A DNA stretch of 64,000 nucleotides from Paracoccus sp. S-4012. GTDB lineage: Bacteria; Pseudomonadota; Alphaproteobacteria; Rhodobacterales; Rhodobacteraceae. The position numbers and the translations under genes are program-made. The notes under the pieces are model-generated. The model was not told the DNA's origin, made no database searches, and saw only the letters and a program-made list of their open reading frames with translations. Shown piece after piece: positions 9,170-18,101 of this stretch. The first letter of the stretch is position 1. Each line of letters starts with the position of its first letter. Location of the stretch: NCBI RefSeq assembly GCF_009674885.1, contig NZ_WKKA01000001.1, positions 186,001 through 250,000 of the forward strand. The letters are read 5' to 3'.

Positions 9170-10411
9170 TCAGCGGAACAGCGACAGCAGCTGCTGCGGC
9201 GCCTGGTTGGCGATCGACAACGACTGCGTGGCCAATTGCTGCTGGACCTGCAGGGCCTGCAATCGGGCCGAGGCTTCCTCCATGTTGGCGTCCACGAGCG
9301 AGCCGATGCCCGACTTCATCAGGTCGGAGAGCTTGCCGACGAAGTCGTTCTGGATCTCGATCCGCTGCTGCGCCGAACCGAGGGCCGAGGCGGCGTTGAT
9401 CGAGGTCTGGATCAGCCCCTCGATCGCCGTGAGGGCGGCTGTTGCGCCGGAGTCCGTCGTGACGCTCATGGTGTTCAGTGCGCCGAGGCCGCCGCCCGAC
9501 GCGGGAACGCCGCCGGTCGCCGTCGTTGCGGTCACGCTGATGTCGTCTCCAGAGGCGTTGGTGAACTCGATCCGATCATTGACCCGCAGCACCGAGTAGT
9601 TCGTGTTGTTGGTCGAGGCAAGGTGCTGCGCGATCTGGTCGCCCAGACGGGTCGCCACGTCGACGGCGCTGTCCTGCGCCGTTGCCACATACGAGAAGGT
9701 CCGCGAGCCGAGGCTGTTCGCATCAGCCGTGTCGTCCAAGGTGATGCTGTAGCTGTGACCGGAACCCACCGATTCAATGGAGATGGTCTGCGTGCCCGCG
9801 GTGGCGAGCGTCGCCGCGGTTCCGGCGGCCGTGCCGCCGTTGTCGATGATCGAGAGGTCGTTCACCGCGGTGGCGCCGAAAGTCGCGGCGACCGCAGGTA
9901 CCAGTGAAATATCCTGACGCGCGACCGAAATGTGCCGGGGCGTCACGCCGCCGCCGTCGCGATCGAGCGACGACAGCACGTTCATCGGCGTGGTGCTGGA
10001 GCCGTTCAGCAGGTTGACCCCGTTAAACTGGGCTGCACCCACGACCGAGCCGATCTGCTCCCGCAGCGCCTCGATGTCGGTCTGCATTTTGAGGCGGTCG
10101 CTGCCGCTGGCCTGCTGCGCCGAGACGATCTTGCTCTTGATGTTCTTCAGCAGGTCGGTGACGGATTCCGCCGCGGCGCGCGCGGTCGCGACGGTGGACT
10201 CGCCCTGGCTCAAGCCGTCGGAAATTCCCTTGAAGCCGTCCATGTCGGCCTCCATCGTCTTGGAGATCGCCCAGACCGCGGCATTGTCCTTGGCGGTGCC
10301 AACCGCCTTGCCGGTCGAGATCTCGCTCTGGGTCTTGCCGAGGCTCTGATTGATCCCCTTGAGGGTCTGCAGCGCGACCATTGCGCCGTTGTTGGTCAGG
10401 ATGCTGGACAT
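9170..10411 (-). CDS. fliC: Flagellin
   Basis: This is the 413-residue filament subunit. The N-terminal D0/D1 helices (MSSILTNNGAMVALQTLKGI, QSEISTGKAVGTAKDNAA, and IEALREQIGSVV with FNGVNLLNGSS) and the C-terminal D1/D0 helices (GSAQQRIEIQNDFVGKLSD, LSIANQAPQQLLSLFR) are intact. The middle (~140-330) is Thr/Ala/Gly-rich and variable, as expected for surface domains. There is no signal peptide, consistent with export by the flagellar type III system. GGAGG lies 5 bases before the ATG. The 5' leader contains two hairpins with the same stem. flaF, flbT and a DUF1217 gene follow on the same strand. No clear sigma-54 or sigma-28 promoter could be read upstream. Confidence 0.97.
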   Translation of the reverse strand: MSSILTNNGAMVALQTLKGINQSLGKTQSEISTGKAVGTAKDNAAVWAISKTMEADMDGFKGISDGLSQGESTVATARAAAESVTDLLKNIKSKIVSAQQASGSDRLKMQTDIEALREQIGSVVGAAQFNGVNLLNGSSTTPMNVLSSLDRDGGGVTPRHISVARQDISLVPAVAATFGATAVNDLSIIDNGGTAAGTAATLATAGTQTISIESVGSGHSYSITLDDTADANSLGSRTFSYVATAQDSAVDVATRLGDQIAQHLASTNNTNYSVLRVNDRIEFTNASGDDISVTATTATGGVPASGGGLGALNTMSVTTDSGATAALTAIEGLIQTSINAASALGSAQQRIEIQNDFVGKLSDLMKSGIGSLVDANMEEASARLQALQVQQQLATQSLSIANQAPQQLLSLFR

Positions 10412-10427
10412 TGCGTCCTCCGAAATT

Positions 10428-10441
10428 GGGGCTTCGGCCCC
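10428..10441 (-). promoter_or_regulatory. Flagellin leader hairpin next to the ribosome-binding site
   Basis: GGGGC (10428-10432) and GCCCC (10437-10441) enclose a four-base loop, read as CGAA in the flagellin mRNA. The stem ends a few bases before the GGAGG of fliC, so its folding could influence translation. Confidence 0.6.
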
Positions 10442-10468
10442 GGATTGTTGACCGGCCTTCTGACCCTT

Positions 10469-10482
10469 GGGGCCTTTGCCCC
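10469..10482 (-). promoter_or_regulatory. Second flagellin leader hairpin with an identical stem
   Basis: GGGGC (10469-10473) and GCCCC (10478-10482) enclose a four-base loop. The stem equals that of the hairpin 28 bases downstream in the transcript, so the arms can also pair across the two hairpins. Confidence 0.55.
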
Positions 10483-10577
10483 GATCGACCTTCTGTCGCC
10501 TTCCCGTCTAGCGTGCCGGGATTTCCGAATACTGAACGGCGGGGCGTCCGCCTATCGAGAAGCCCGTAAAATGCCCC

Positions 10578-10892
10578 CTAGAAGGCGCGGCCGGGGCGCG
10601 GGCGGGCCTGGCGATGCGCGCGCGCGCCCCCCGAGTCGTAAGTGGTCAGCTGGCCCGCGGCCTCGAGCGCCTCGGCAAAGGTCCTGCAGGCGCTGGCCGC
10701 GCCTTCGGCGCAGGCCTGGGCGAGCCCGTGCAATTCCCGCACCAGCCGGACGCAGCGTTCGCGCTCGGCGGCGGGTGCGGGTGCAGTTTCCAGAAATGCC
10801 TCGAATGCGAGGATTTCCCGCTCGCAATCCTGCGGGCGGCCCTCGAGCAGCGCCTTTCGCGCCCGCACGAGCGCCCCGAGATGCCCGCTCAC
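10578..10892 (-). CDS. FlgN-like flagellar export chaperone (tentative)
   Basis: This is a 104-residue, mainly helical protein with a C-terminal GQLTTYDSGGARA, reminiscent of FlgN-type chaperones that hold the hook-associated proteins before export. The GTG at 10892 overlaps the stop of the flgJ-like gene (GTGA, 4 bases), so the pair is translationally coupled. Three cysteines (in QDCERE, ERCVRL and QACAEG) are unusual for this family. The assignment rests on size, helical character and flagellar context, not on a decisive motif. A much longer frame covering this region antisense to fliK is an artefact of GC-rich sequence. Confidence 0.6.
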   Translation of the reverse strand: MSGHLGALVRARKALLEGRPQDCEREILAFEAFLETAPAPAAERERCVRLVRELHGLAQACAEGAASACRTFAEALEAAGQLTTYDSGGARAHRQARPRPGRAF

Positions 10893-11140
10893 TGCTTCGC
10901 CCCTTCGAGCCGCAGGTCGATCCGCTCGCTCAGCAGGCGCGCGTATTGCTGCTGGAGGAAGGAGTGGAACTGCGATTCGCCGGCGCCGCCGGAGAGGGTG
11001 CCCTCGCGGGCGCGCAGGCCCATGGGGGTGAGCATCTGCTCGAGAAACGCGGCCTCGAGGGCCTCGGCGGGCGCGGTGCTGCCGCGGCTGGGGAGGCCGG
11101 GCCGAATCGGCGCGAGGCCCGTGATGGGAAGGGACGACAT
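10889..11140 (-). CDS. Rod-binding protein, FlgJ N-terminal type
   Basis: This 83-residue protein matches the N-terminal rod-scaffolding part of FlgJ: AAFLEQMLTPMG, then GGAGESQFHSFLQQQYARLL. The peptidoglycan-hydrolase half of enterobacterial FlgJ is absent, which is normal for alphaproteobacterial single-domain versions. AAGGAG lies about 8 bases before the ATG. It heads a two-gene unit with the FlgN-like gene and diverges from fliK over about 100 bases. Confidence 0.85.
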   Translation of the reverse strand: MSSLPITGLAPIRPGLPSRGSTAPAEALEAAFLEQMLTPMGLRAREGTLSGGAGESQFHSFLQQQYARLLSERIDLRLEGAKQ

Positions 11141-11243
11141 GGGCAGGCTCCTTTCGGTTGCGGTGCCCTTGGCATAACGCGCTGCGGTAAACATTCTGGT
11201 AATGCGGCTGCGGTAAGGAATCACGAAACGAGGAGCGTTTCCC
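11141..11243. promoter_or_regulatory. Divergent flgJ/fliK promoter region with triple TGCGGT repeat
   Basis: TGCGGT occurs at 11159-11164, 11183-11188 and 11209-11214, all in the same orientation and spaced 24 and 26 bases apart. The last two are part of a 10-base direct repeat GCTGCGGTAA. This regularity suggests a regulator binding on one DNA face. The regulator is not identifiable from sequence. Confidence 0.4.
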
Positions 11244-12803
11244 GTGATGCCGATTCTTCCTCCCTCTGCTGCGGCGACCCCCGGAGTGCCGCAGCCTGCG
11301 CCACCGCGCAGTGGTGCTGCGGGCGAGTCCTTTCTTGCCTTCATGTCGACGTCGGAACCCGTCTGCGGCGAGAGGTGCGAGCGGGATGCTGGCAGCCTGC
11401 CCGACGCCACCGGGCCTTCGGACGGTGTCGAGATGGAGGTGGAGGACCCCGCAGGCGGTGCGGAGGACTGGCCGGAGGTGGACGCGCGTCCTCTCCCCAT
11501 CATGCCCGGCGCGCATTCGCCGGATTCGGGGCCCGACAAGGGGAAGCCCGCGATCATGGTGGCGGCGAAGGTGATGGCACCCGCGCCTGGCGTGGAGGCC
11601 GGGCCTCCGGGTGGGATAGAGCGGGGTTTGCCAGTCGTGGCCGAAGCAGGGTCGGGCAAGCCGCTCGAAGGGAATCCGATTGCTGCAGCTGGCGGCCAGG
11701 TCGGAGCGGCCGCCGAAATGTCGTCCTTTCCACCTCGCAGTGGCGACTTCGACAACAGGGCCGCGGGTCCGACACTTCCGAAGGAGTCGGTCGAAATCGA
11801 CCGGCCGTCCTACCGCCCCGCCACGGTCCCGCGGCCCGACATCATTCCGGCCCCGGAGCAGGGAACGTCCGGCGCCCGGACAGGCGAGGGTGCGGGCGTC
11901 ACCAGCCTTGCTGCGCCGCTTCAGCGAGCGGATATGCCCGGCAGCCCGCGGAACGCGGCGTCGCAGCAAGTGGCGCGTCAGGCGGATGCGACTGCCAGCG
12001 TGAAAGTGGAAACCGGGGTCGAGGCGGAAAAGGCGACGGGTCACGGCGCGGTTGCGCCCGCTCGGAACGTCGGGACGGCCGCCGCGATAGTTGATTTGTG
12101 CCGGCCTCCCGGCGCCGACGGAACATATCAGCGGACCTCCGAGGCCGTCACCGCGCGAACCGGGGAAGCCGGGGTTCTCGAACTCGCAGAGCCGCCGGCG
12201 GAAGCTGCCACTCGCAGCATCGGGGGCGAGGGCGCTGCGGCGACCCCGCTGCGACCCGAGTTGCCGTCGGCGATCCCGGCTCCCGCCGGGGAGACGATGG
12301 CGATAATGGCGATGCGCGATCAGGCAGAGCGCCCCGAAGAAGGTCAGCGCCATCAGGAGGCAGGCGCGCCGGAGGGTGACGGGCCGCAGGCTTCGCCCGT
12401 GCGAACGCCCGTCCCCGCCGCGCCCGATGCGATGCGCGTGCGGCTCCGTGTGGATGGCGAGACCGCGCGGCTCACGGTGGCGCCGGATGAGCTCGGGCCG
12501 GTCGAGATCAGCGTGGCGGCGGATGAGGCCGGCCTCGCCATCCATGTGCGCGCCGATCGGGCGGAGAGCGGCGATCTGCTGCGCCGCCACGCCGAGCTGT
12601 TGCAGCGCGAGCTTGCCGAGGGCGGGGTGGCGGCCTCCCGGCTGACCTTCTCGCAATCCGGGCAGGACGGCACGCCGGGCGGGCGCTCCGGCCATGCCGG
12701 CGAGCCGATGCGCCACCCCCGCGCGCGCGGCACGGACGCGCCGCAACCCGCGCCAGCCCCCGCCGCCTCTGGCGTGACCGGGCGTCTGGACCTGCGCCTG
12801 TGA
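11244..12803 (+). CDS. fliK: Flagellar hook-length control protein FliK
   Basis: This protein of about 519 residues has a long low-complexity Pro/Ala/Gly-rich N-terminal ruler region and a compact C-terminal domain. The C-domain has the FliK_C signature: MRVRLRVDGETARLTVAPDE followed by LGPVEISVAADEAGL and LLQRELAEGG. FliK is secreted during hook growth and switches the export gate at the correct hook length. Translation may start at GTG 11244 or at ATG 11247 (adjacent codons); AGGAG at 11231-11235 serves either. flgD follows 88 bases downstream on the same strand. Confidence 0.9.
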   Translation: MMPILPPSAAATPGVPQPAPPRSGAAGESFLAFMSTSEPVCGERCERDAGSLPDATGPSDGVEMEVEDPAGGAEDWPEVDARPLPIMPGAHSPDSGPDKGKPAIMVAAKVMAPAPGVEAGPPGGIERGLPVVAEAGSGKPLEGNPIAAAGGQVGAAAEMSSFPPRSGDFDNRAAGPTLPKESVEIDRPSYRPATVPRPDIIPAPEQGTSGARTGEGAGVTSLAAPLQRADMPGSPRNAASQQVARQADATASVKVETGVEAEKATGHGAVAPARNVGTAAAIVDLCRPPGADGTYQRTSEAVTARTGEAGVLELAEPPAEAATRSIGGEGAAATPLRPELPSAIPAPAGETMAIMAMRDQAERPEEGQRHQEAGAPEGDGPQASPVRTPVPAAPDAMRVRLRVDGETARLTVAPDELGPVEISVAADEAGLAIHVRADRAESGDLLRRHAELLQRELAEGGVAASRLTFSQSGQDGTPGGRSGHAGEPMRHPRARGTDAPQPAPAPAASGVTGRLDLRL

Positions 12804-12891
12804 ACGCCGCGTCCAAGGCCTGCGCCTGCTGCGCGAGGACGAACGGCGCCGCCGCGACGCAACAGAATCCACGTCTCACCGAGGAGTCGGC

Positions 12892-13581
12892 ATGATCCCC
12901 CCCATCGCAACCAGCGGAGCGCCGGCCACAGGCACCTCGGCGGCATCATCCCCAAGCGGCGGCTTCGCCGGCGGCGATTTCGAGACCTTCCTGAAGATGC
13001 TGACGACGCAGATCAGGAACCAGGATCCGCTGAACCCGATGGAGGGCGCAGATTTCGCCGTCCAGCTCGCCACCTTCTCGGGGGTCGAGCAGCAGGTGCG
13101 GACCAACCAGCTGCTCGAGGCGCTCGCAGGGGCGGATCAGGGGCGGGGGCTGGCGCAATATGCCGGCTGGATCGGGCGCGAGGTGCGCTTGACGGCGCCG
13201 GTCTGGTTCGAGAATGCGCCCGTCACGCTGGAGATCGCGGCCGATCCGGCGGCCGATCAGGTGGTGCTGGTGACGCGGAACGCGCGCGGGCAGGTCGCCT
13301 CGCGCGAGGCGATCGGTCCCGGCAGCGGGCCGGTCGAATGGCTGGGCCGGGACGCGGGCGGCGCGGTCCTGCCGCCGGGAAGCTACAGCTTCAGGATCGA
13401 GAACTGGAAGGGCGGCACGCTTCTCTCCGAGAGGCCGGCCCCGAGCTACAGCCGCGTGACCGGGGTCGAGACCGGGTCCGCCGGGCCGGAGCTGCTGCTG
13501 CGGGGCGGTGGCCGGGTCGCGGCCGCGGAGGTCACCGCGCTGCGCGATCCCGCGACGGCCGCCAGCCAGTCCGGATCGTGA
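12892..13581 (+). CDS. flgD: Flagellar hook-capping protein FlgD
   Basis: The 229-residue scaffold protein caps the growing hook. The N-terminal signature is clear: FETFLKMLTTQIRNQDPLNP, MEGADFAVQLATFSGVEQQ, TNQLLEAL. The C-terminal part (~95-200) is a beta-rich FlgD Ig/Tudor-like region including DAGGAVLPPGSYSF. GAGGAG lies 6 bases ahead of the ATG. The neighbour fliK fits hook assembly. The rest of the hook/basal-body operon (flgE and others) is not in the window, so the flagellar genes here are scattered pieces. ubiB converges on it from the other strand, leaving 23 bases. Confidence 0.95.
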   Translation: MIPPIATSGAPATGTSAASSPSGGFAGGDFETFLKMLTTQIRNQDPLNPMEGADFAVQLATFSGVEQQVRTNQLLEALAGADQGRGLAQYAGWIGREVRLTAPVWFENAPVTLEIAADPAADQVVLVTRNARGQVASREAIGPGSGPVEWLGRDAGGAVLPPGSYSFRIENWKGGTLLSERPAPSYSRVTGVETGSAGPELLLRGGGRVAAAEVTALRDPATAASQSGS

Positions 13582-13604
13582 CATGCTTTCGGCCGGCCCG
13601 CGCC

Positions 13605-15140
13605 TCAGCCGAACGCCGCCAGGAGCAGCCCGAGCAGCCCCGCTCCGCCGGCCGCGCCCAGCGTCAGCCACAGGCCGCGGCGCGGGCGCGGCGCGATCAC
13701 GGCCGTCACCTGCGGCTCCGTCGCGCGCCACAGCGCCTGCTCGATGATTTCCGGCAGCAGCGGGCCGTAGTGGCCCAGGGTCCTCAGCGCGCGGCCGAGA
13801 TCGGTCGCCACCGCGCGCGGGCCGATCGAGGCGCGGATATAGTCCTCGACCACCGGCCGCGCGGTCTCCCACATGTTCATCTGCGGGTCGAGCGAGCGCG
13901 CCACCCCCTCGACCACCACCATTGTGCGCTGCAGCAGGATCAACTCGGTCCGGGTCTGCATGCCGAAGCGTTCCGTCACCTCGAAGAGGTAGCTCAGCAG
14001 GTTCGCCATCGAGATCTGACTGGCATCGGCGCCGAAGATCGGCTCGCCCACAGCCCGCAGCGCGCGGGCGAACTCGGCCTTGTCGCGGTCGCGGGGGACG
14101 TAGCCGGCCTCGAAATGGACCTCCGCCACCCGGCGGTAGTCGCGGCGGATGAAGCCCATCAGGATCTCGGCATAGACGCGACGGCTATAGTCGTCGATCT
14201 CGCCCATGATGCCGAAGTCGTAGGCAAGGATATCGCCGTTCGCCGCGACCTTCAGGTTGCCCTGGTGCATGTCGCCATGGAAGAAGCCGTCGCGCAGCGC
14301 GTGCCGCAGGAAGAGCTGCATCAGCCGGATCGCCAACACCGCAGGGTCGTGGCCGGCGGCCCGGATCGCGTCGAGATCGCCCAGCGGCACGCCCTCGGCC
14401 CAGTCCGACGTCAGCACCCGGCGCGCCGACAGCGGCCAGTGCGGCCGCGGCACCGCGAAGCCGGGATCGTCCTTCGTGTTCTCGGCGAATTCGGACGCCG
14501 AGGCAGCCTCGAGCCTGAGGTCCAGCTCGCCCAGCACCACCGATTCGAAATGCGCCACCACGTCACGGGGCCGCAGGCGACGGGTGGAGGGCGAGAGGCG
14601 TTCGACCAGGGAGGCGCCGAGATAGAAGGCGTCGATGTCGCGGCGGAAGGCGGCAAGGATGTTCGGGCGCAGCACCTTCACCGCCACCTCCGCCCCGGTA
14701 TCGGCGCGTCGAGCGCGGTGCACCTGCGCGATCGAGGCCGCGGCGACGGGGGGCGAGAATTCCGAGAAGAGCACCGGCGCCGGGCGGCCGAGCTCCGCCT
14801 CGATGGTGGCGACGGCCGCGGCGGTGGGGAAGGGCGGCATCCGGTCCTGCAGCACGCGCAGATGCATGGCGACCTCGGTGCCGACCACGTCGGGACGGGT
14901 CGAGAGGATCTGGCCGAACTTGACGTATGCGGGCCCGAGCGCCGTCAAGGCCCGCGTGACCGGCGGCAGCGCCGGGTCCCCCTTGTAGCCGAGCCAGCGG
15001 AACGGCCAGCCCAGCACCCGCGCTGCCACCCGGACCCGCGGCGGGGCGCCCATCGCGTCGAGCGCCACACTCATCGCCCCGGTGCGCTCGAAGGTGGCGC
15101 CGGTGCGGATCAGGCGCAGGATGTTGTGGGGGCCGCGCAT
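13605..15140 (-). CDS. ubiB: UbiB-family kinase-like ubiquinone biosynthesis protein
   Basis: This 511-residue member of the ABC1/ADCK/UbiB atypical kinase family is needed for ubiquinone synthesis and probably handles isoprenoid intermediates. Key motifs are present: the KxGQ motif in AYVKFGQILSTRPDVVG, the lysine in VAVKVLRPNI, the catalytic-loop-like FFHGDMHQGNL and the DFG-like LAYDFGIMGEID. The last ~35 residues are hydrophobic and glycine-rich (TLGAAGGAGLLGLLLAAF), a membrane anchor typical of UbiB. The ATG at 15140 follows the ubiE stop by four bases. The ubiE-ubiB order is conserved and supports co-expression. Confidence 0.95.
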   Translation of the reverse strand: MRGPHNILRLIRTGATFERTGAMSVALDAMGAPPRVRVAARVLGWPFRWLGYKGDPALPPVTRALTALGPAYVKFGQILSTRPDVVGTEVAMHLRVLQDRMPPFPTAAAVATIEAELGRPAPVLFSEFSPPVAAASIAQVHRARRADTGAEVAVKVLRPNILAAFRRDIDAFYLGASLVERLSPSTRRLRPRDVVAHFESVVLGELDLRLEAASASEFAENTKDDPGFAVPRPHWPLSARRVLTSDWAEGVPLGDLDAIRAAGHDPAVLAIRLMQLFLRHALRDGFFHGDMHQGNLKVAANGDILAYDFGIMGEIDDYSRRVYAEILMGFIRRDYRRVAEVHFEAGYVPRDRDKAEFARALRAVGEPIFGADASQISMANLLSYLFEVTERFGMQTRTELILLQRTMVVVEGVARSLDPQMNMWETARPVVEDYIRASIGPRAVATDLGRALRTLGHYGPLLPEIIEQALWRATEPQVTAVIAPRPRRGLWLTLGAAGGAGLLGLLLAAFG

Positions 15141-15144
15141 GGAT

Positions 15145-15897
15145 TCAGAGCTTCCAGCCCGAATGCAGCGCGGCAATGCCCATCGAGAGGTTGCGGTATT
15201 GCACCCGGCCGAAGCCCGCTTCCCGGATCATGCCCGCGAAACGCTCCTGATCGGGGAAGCGGCGGATCGATTCGACGAGATACTGGTAGCTGTCGCGGTC
15301 CTCGGCCACGAGCCCGCCGAGCGGCGGGATGACGTTGAAGGAGTACTGGTCATAGGCCCATTGCAGCGCGGGGACGGGAAGCTGGCTGAACTCCAGCACC
15401 ATCAAGCGGCCGCCGGGCTTCAGCACGCGGAAGAAATCGGCCAGCGCGTCCTGGATGCGGGTCACGTTGCGGATGCCGAAGCTGATCGTCACGCGGTCGA
15501 AGCTGGCATCCGCGAAGGGCAGCGCCATGGCATCGCCCGCGACCCAGGCGAGGCGCTCGGCCAGCCGCGCGGCCTCGGCCCGGTGGCGGCCCTCGACGAG
15601 CATCGCCTCGGTCATGTCGCAGACGGTGACGCTGGCCCCGGGCGCGCGCTCGAGGAAGCGGAAGGCGATGTCGCCGGTGCCGCCCGCCACGTCCAGCAGG
15701 TGCTGGCCGTTCCGCGGCGCGAGCCAGTCCATCATCGCGGCTTTCCACAGGCGGTGGACGCCCGCGCTCATCAGGTCGTTCATCAGGTCGTAGCGCGAGG
15801 CCACGCGGCTGAAGACCCCATGGACCAGCCCCGCCTTCTCGTCCTCGGCGACGTCGCGGAAGCCGAAATGGGTGGTGCGGCCTTGGCGGTCGTCCAT
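15145..15897 (-). CDS. ubiE: Ubiquinone/menaquinone C-methyltransferase
   Basis: This 250-residue SAM-dependent enzyme performs the C-methylation step of ubiquinone synthesis (and of menaquinone synthesis where present). UbiE motifs are clear: [20 protein letters not shown] with HRLWK, the SAM-binding [28 protein letters not shown], and [14 protein letters not shown]. The C-terminal [17 protein letters not shown] is the family end. It is the first gene of a ubiE-ubiB pair, divergent from mutM with 82 bases between starts. Confidence 0.97.
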   Translation of the reverse strand: MDDRQGRTTHFGFRDVAEDEKAGLVHGVFSRVASRYDLMNDLMSAGVHRLWKAAMMDWLAPRNGQHLLDVAGGTGDIAFRFLERAPGASVTVCDMTEAMLVEGRHRAEAARLAERLAWVAGDAMALPFADASFDRVTISFGIRNVTRIQDALADFFRVLKPGGRLMVLEFSQLPVPALQWAYDQYSFNVIPPLGGLVAEDRDSYQYLVESIRRFPDQERFAGMIREAGFGRVQYRNLSMGIAALHSGWKL

Positions 15898-15979
15898 GCT
15901 CTTGCCCCTGGCGTGGTGGTTCCGGCATCAGTGGCGAGGCGCCGGGATCGGCGCGGACACTGCAACGGATGGGCCGGAA

Positions 15980-16816
15980 ATGCCAGAACTGCCGGAGGTC
16001 GAGACCGTAAGGCGGGGCCTCGCGCCGCATCTGGTGGGCCACCGCCTCGCGCGGGTCGAGGTCCGCCGCCCCGACCTGCGCTGGCCGCTGCCGGTGGACC
16101 TGGTGCAGGTGCTGACCGGTGCGACGGTGACGGGGCTGGAGCGGCGGTCGAAATACCTTCTGGCGCCGCTCGATCGCGGGCCGGTGCTGCTGATGCATCT
16201 GGGCATGTCGGGCCGGTTTCTGGTCGAGGACGCGAGCCTCGGCCAGTTCCACCGCGATCCAGGCATCCTGCCGCGGCACGACCATCTGGTGCTGACGACC
16301 GAGGCGGGCACGCGGGTCACCTTCAACGACGCCCGGCGCTTCGGCATGGTGGACCTGATCCGCGAGGGCGCCACGCATCCGCTGCTGGCCGGTCTCGGGC
16401 CGGAGCCGCTGGGTGCCGATCTGGACCTGGCCGAGGCCTTCCGCGGCCGTCGCGCGCCGGTGAAGCAGGTGCTGCTGGACCAGCGGCGGGTGGCGGGCCT
16501 CGGCAACATCTACGTCTCCGAGGCGCTGCACCGGGCCGGGATCGACCCGCGCCGGGCGGCGGGGCGGATCGGGGCGGCGCGGATCGCGGCGCTCGAAGGC
16601 CATGTCCGCGACGTGCTGGAGGAGGCGATCGCGGCGGGCGGCTCGTCCCTGCGCGACCACCGCCAGGCCTCGGGCGAGCTCGGCTATTTCCAGCACCGCT
16701 TCCGCGTCTACGACCGCGAGGGCCAGCGCTGCCCGACACCCGGCTGCACCGGCACCATCCGGCGCATCGTGCAGGGCGGCCGCTCCACCTTTTTCTGCCC
16801 GCGCTGCCAGAGGTAG
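15980..16816 (+). CDS. mutM: Formamidopyrimidine-DNA glycosylase
   Basis: This 278-residue bifunctional glycosylase/lyase removes 8-oxoguanine and formamidopyrimidines. The ATG at 15980 yields the obligatory N-terminus [15 protein letters not shown] with the catalytic proline exposed after Met removal. The central [20 protein letters not shown] carries the conserved helix-two-turn-helix. The C-terminal zinc finger has all four cysteines (CPTPGC ... FFCPRC). The mutM, hydratase, rpsT, dnaA order recurs in this bacterial group. Confidence 0.98.
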   Translation: MPELPEVETVRRGLAPHLVGHRLARVEVRRPDLRWPLPVDLVQVLTGATVTGLERRSKYLLAPLDRGPVLLMHLGMSGRFLVEDASLGQFHRDPGILPRHDHLVLTTEAGTRVTFNDARRFGMVDLIREGATHPLLAGLGPEPLGADLDLAEAFRGRRAPVKQVLLDQRRVAGLGNIYVSEALHRAGIDPRRAAGRIGAARIAALEGHVRDVLEEAIAAGGSSLRDHRQASGELGYFQHRFRVYDREGQRCPTPGCTGTIRRIVQGGRSTFFCPRCQR

Positions 16817-16877
16817 CCGGCTGGCCTTGCCCCCGGCCCTCTGATAATGCCGGCGCGTTCCAGCAGGGGTGCTCCGC

Positions 16878-17654
16878 ATGGCCTACCAGACCATCATCGT
16901 CGAGATCGAGGATCACGTCGCGCTCGTCCGGCTGAACCGGCCCGAGGCCCTGAACGCGCTCAACAGCCAACTGCTGGGCGAGCTCGCGACGGCGCTCGCG
17001 GCGCTCGACGCCGACCCGGAGGTGCGCTGCATCGTGCTGACCGGCAGCGAGAAGGCCTTCGCCGCCGGAGCCGACATCAAGGAGATGTCGGAGAAGAGCT
17101 TCACCGACATGTTCCTCGAGGACTTCTTCGCGGCCGAGCAGGACGCGATCATGCGCATCCGCAAGCCGATCATCGCCGCGGTCGCGGGCTATGCGCTCGG
17201 CGGCGGCTGCGAGCTGGCGATGATGTGCGATTTCATCATCTGCGCCGAGAACGCCAGGTTCGGCCAGCCCGAGATCAACCTCGGCGTCGTGGCCGGGATC
17301 GGCGGCACCCAGCGGCTGACGCGCCTCGTGGGCAAGTCGAAGTCGATGGACATGCACCTGACCGGCCGCTTCATGGACGCGGCCGAGGCCGAGCGCGCGG
17401 GCCTCGTGAGCCGGGTGGTGCCCGCGGCCGACCTGCTGGCCGAGGCGAAGGGCGCGGCGAAGAAGATCGCGGCGAAATCGGCGGTGGCGGTGCGGGCGGT
17501 CAAGGAAGCGGTCAACCGCGCCGAGGAGACCAGCCTCAGCGAAGGCATCCTCTTCGAGCGGCGGCTGTTTCACGCGCTGTTCTCGACCGAGGACCAGAAG
17601 GAGGGCATGGCCGCCTTCCTCGCCAAGCGCGAGGCGCAGTTCCGCGACCGCTGA
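16878..17654 (+). CDS. Enoyl-CoA hydratase
   Basis: A 258-residue crotonase-fold enzyme that hydrates trans-2-enoyl-CoA in beta-oxidation or related acyl-CoA pathways. The oxyanion-hole segment [13 protein letters not shown] and the catalytic region [15 protein letters not shown] with [20 protein letters not shown] (both active-site glutamates) are conserved. AGGGG lies 8 bases before the ATG at 16878, which is preferred over GTG 16869. Typical length supports a complete gene. Physiological substrate chain length cannot be judged from sequence. Confidence 0.94.
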   Translation: MAYQTIIVEIEDHVALVRLNRPEALNALNSQLLGELATALAALDADPEVRCIVLTGSEKAFAAGADIKEMSEKSFTDMFLEDFFAAEQDAIMRIRKPIIAAVAGYALGGGCELAMMCDFIICAENARFGQPEINLGVVAGIGGTQRLTRLVGKSKSMDMHLTGRFMDAAEAERAGLVSRVVPAADLLAEAKGAAKKIAAKSAVAVRAVKEAVNRAEETSLSEGILFERRLFHALFSTEDQKEGMAAFLAKREAQFRDR

Positions 17655-17658
17655 GTGG

Positions 17659-17687
17659 TTGACTCGGCCCCCGCGCCTCACTAGAAG
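17659..17687 (+). promoter_or_regulatory. Candidate rpsT promoter
   Basis: TTGACT (17659-17664) and TAGAAG (17682-17687) are separated by exactly 17 bases and lie 46 bases before the rpsT ATG. This gives 5/6 and 4/6 matches to the sigma-70 consensus. Confidence 0.55.
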
Positions 17688-17733
17688 CGCGTCTTCAATT
17701 CAGATTCGCCTCAGACATCGGAACCCCGCCAAC

Positions 17734-18003
17734 ATGGCCAACACGCCCCAGTCCCAGAAGCGCGCCCGCCAGACCGAGCGCCGCACCGCCGTCAACAAGG
17801 CCCGCCGCTCGCGCATCCGCACCTTCATCAAGAAGGTCGAACTGGCGATCGCCGGGGGCAACGCCGAGGTCGCGGCCGAGGCGCTGAAGACGGCGCAGCC
17901 GGAGCTGATGCGCGGCGTCACCAAGGGTGTGGTCCACAAGAACACCGCCGCGCGCAAGATGTCGCGCCTCGCGGCCCGCGTGAAGGCCCTCGCGGCCGCC
18001 TGA
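17734..18003 (+). CDS. rpsT: 30S ribosomal protein S20
   Basis: An 89-residue, lysine/arginine-rich helical protein that binds 16S rRNA in the small subunit. The N-terminus [18 protein letters not shown] and the C-terminal [19 protein letters not shown] are diagnostic. The ATG at 17734 is chosen from the family N-terminus. A strong intrinsic terminator follows 35 bases after the stop, so rpsT appears to be a single-gene transcript with its own promoter. Confidence 0.98.
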   Translation: MANTPQSQKRARQTERRTAVNKARRSRIRTFIKKVELAIAGGNAEVAAEALKTAQPELMRGVTKGVVHKNTAARKMSRLAARVKALAAA

Positions 18004-18037
18004 CCCCGGCGCCTCTGGCGTCCGCACAACCTGTCTG

Positions 18038-18066
18038 GGGCGTGGCTTCGCAGCCGCGCCCTTTTT
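18038..18066 (+). terminator. Intrinsic terminator after rpsT
   Basis: GGGCG-T-GGCT (18038-18047) pairs with AGCC-G-CGCCC (18052-18061) through a four-base loop. TTTTT (18062-18066) follows immediately. Confidence 0.9.
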
Positions 18067-18085
18067 CGTTGATCGGCCGCACCAA

Positions 18086-18101
18086 TTAACGGTTTTTTAA
18101 C
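18086..18101 (+). promoter_or_regulatory. CtrA-type binding site (TTAA-N7-TTAAC)
   Basis: TTAA (18086-18089), seven bases, then TTAAC (18097-18101) matches the full CtrA consensus and sits in the only AT-rich pocket of the dnaA upstream region. CtrA is the alphaproteobacterial response regulator. Binding here is inferred from sequence only. Confidence 0.6.

Noticed and set aside
10412..10560. Sigma-54 or sigma-28 promoter for flagellin
   Set aside because: CGGCACG is present, but no GG-N10-GC spacing or sigma-28-like pair could be completed.
10578..12872. 764-codon minus-strand frame across fliK
   Set aside because: Only its tail (the FlgN-like gene, separate GTG start) looks real; the rest is low-complexity antisense to fliK.
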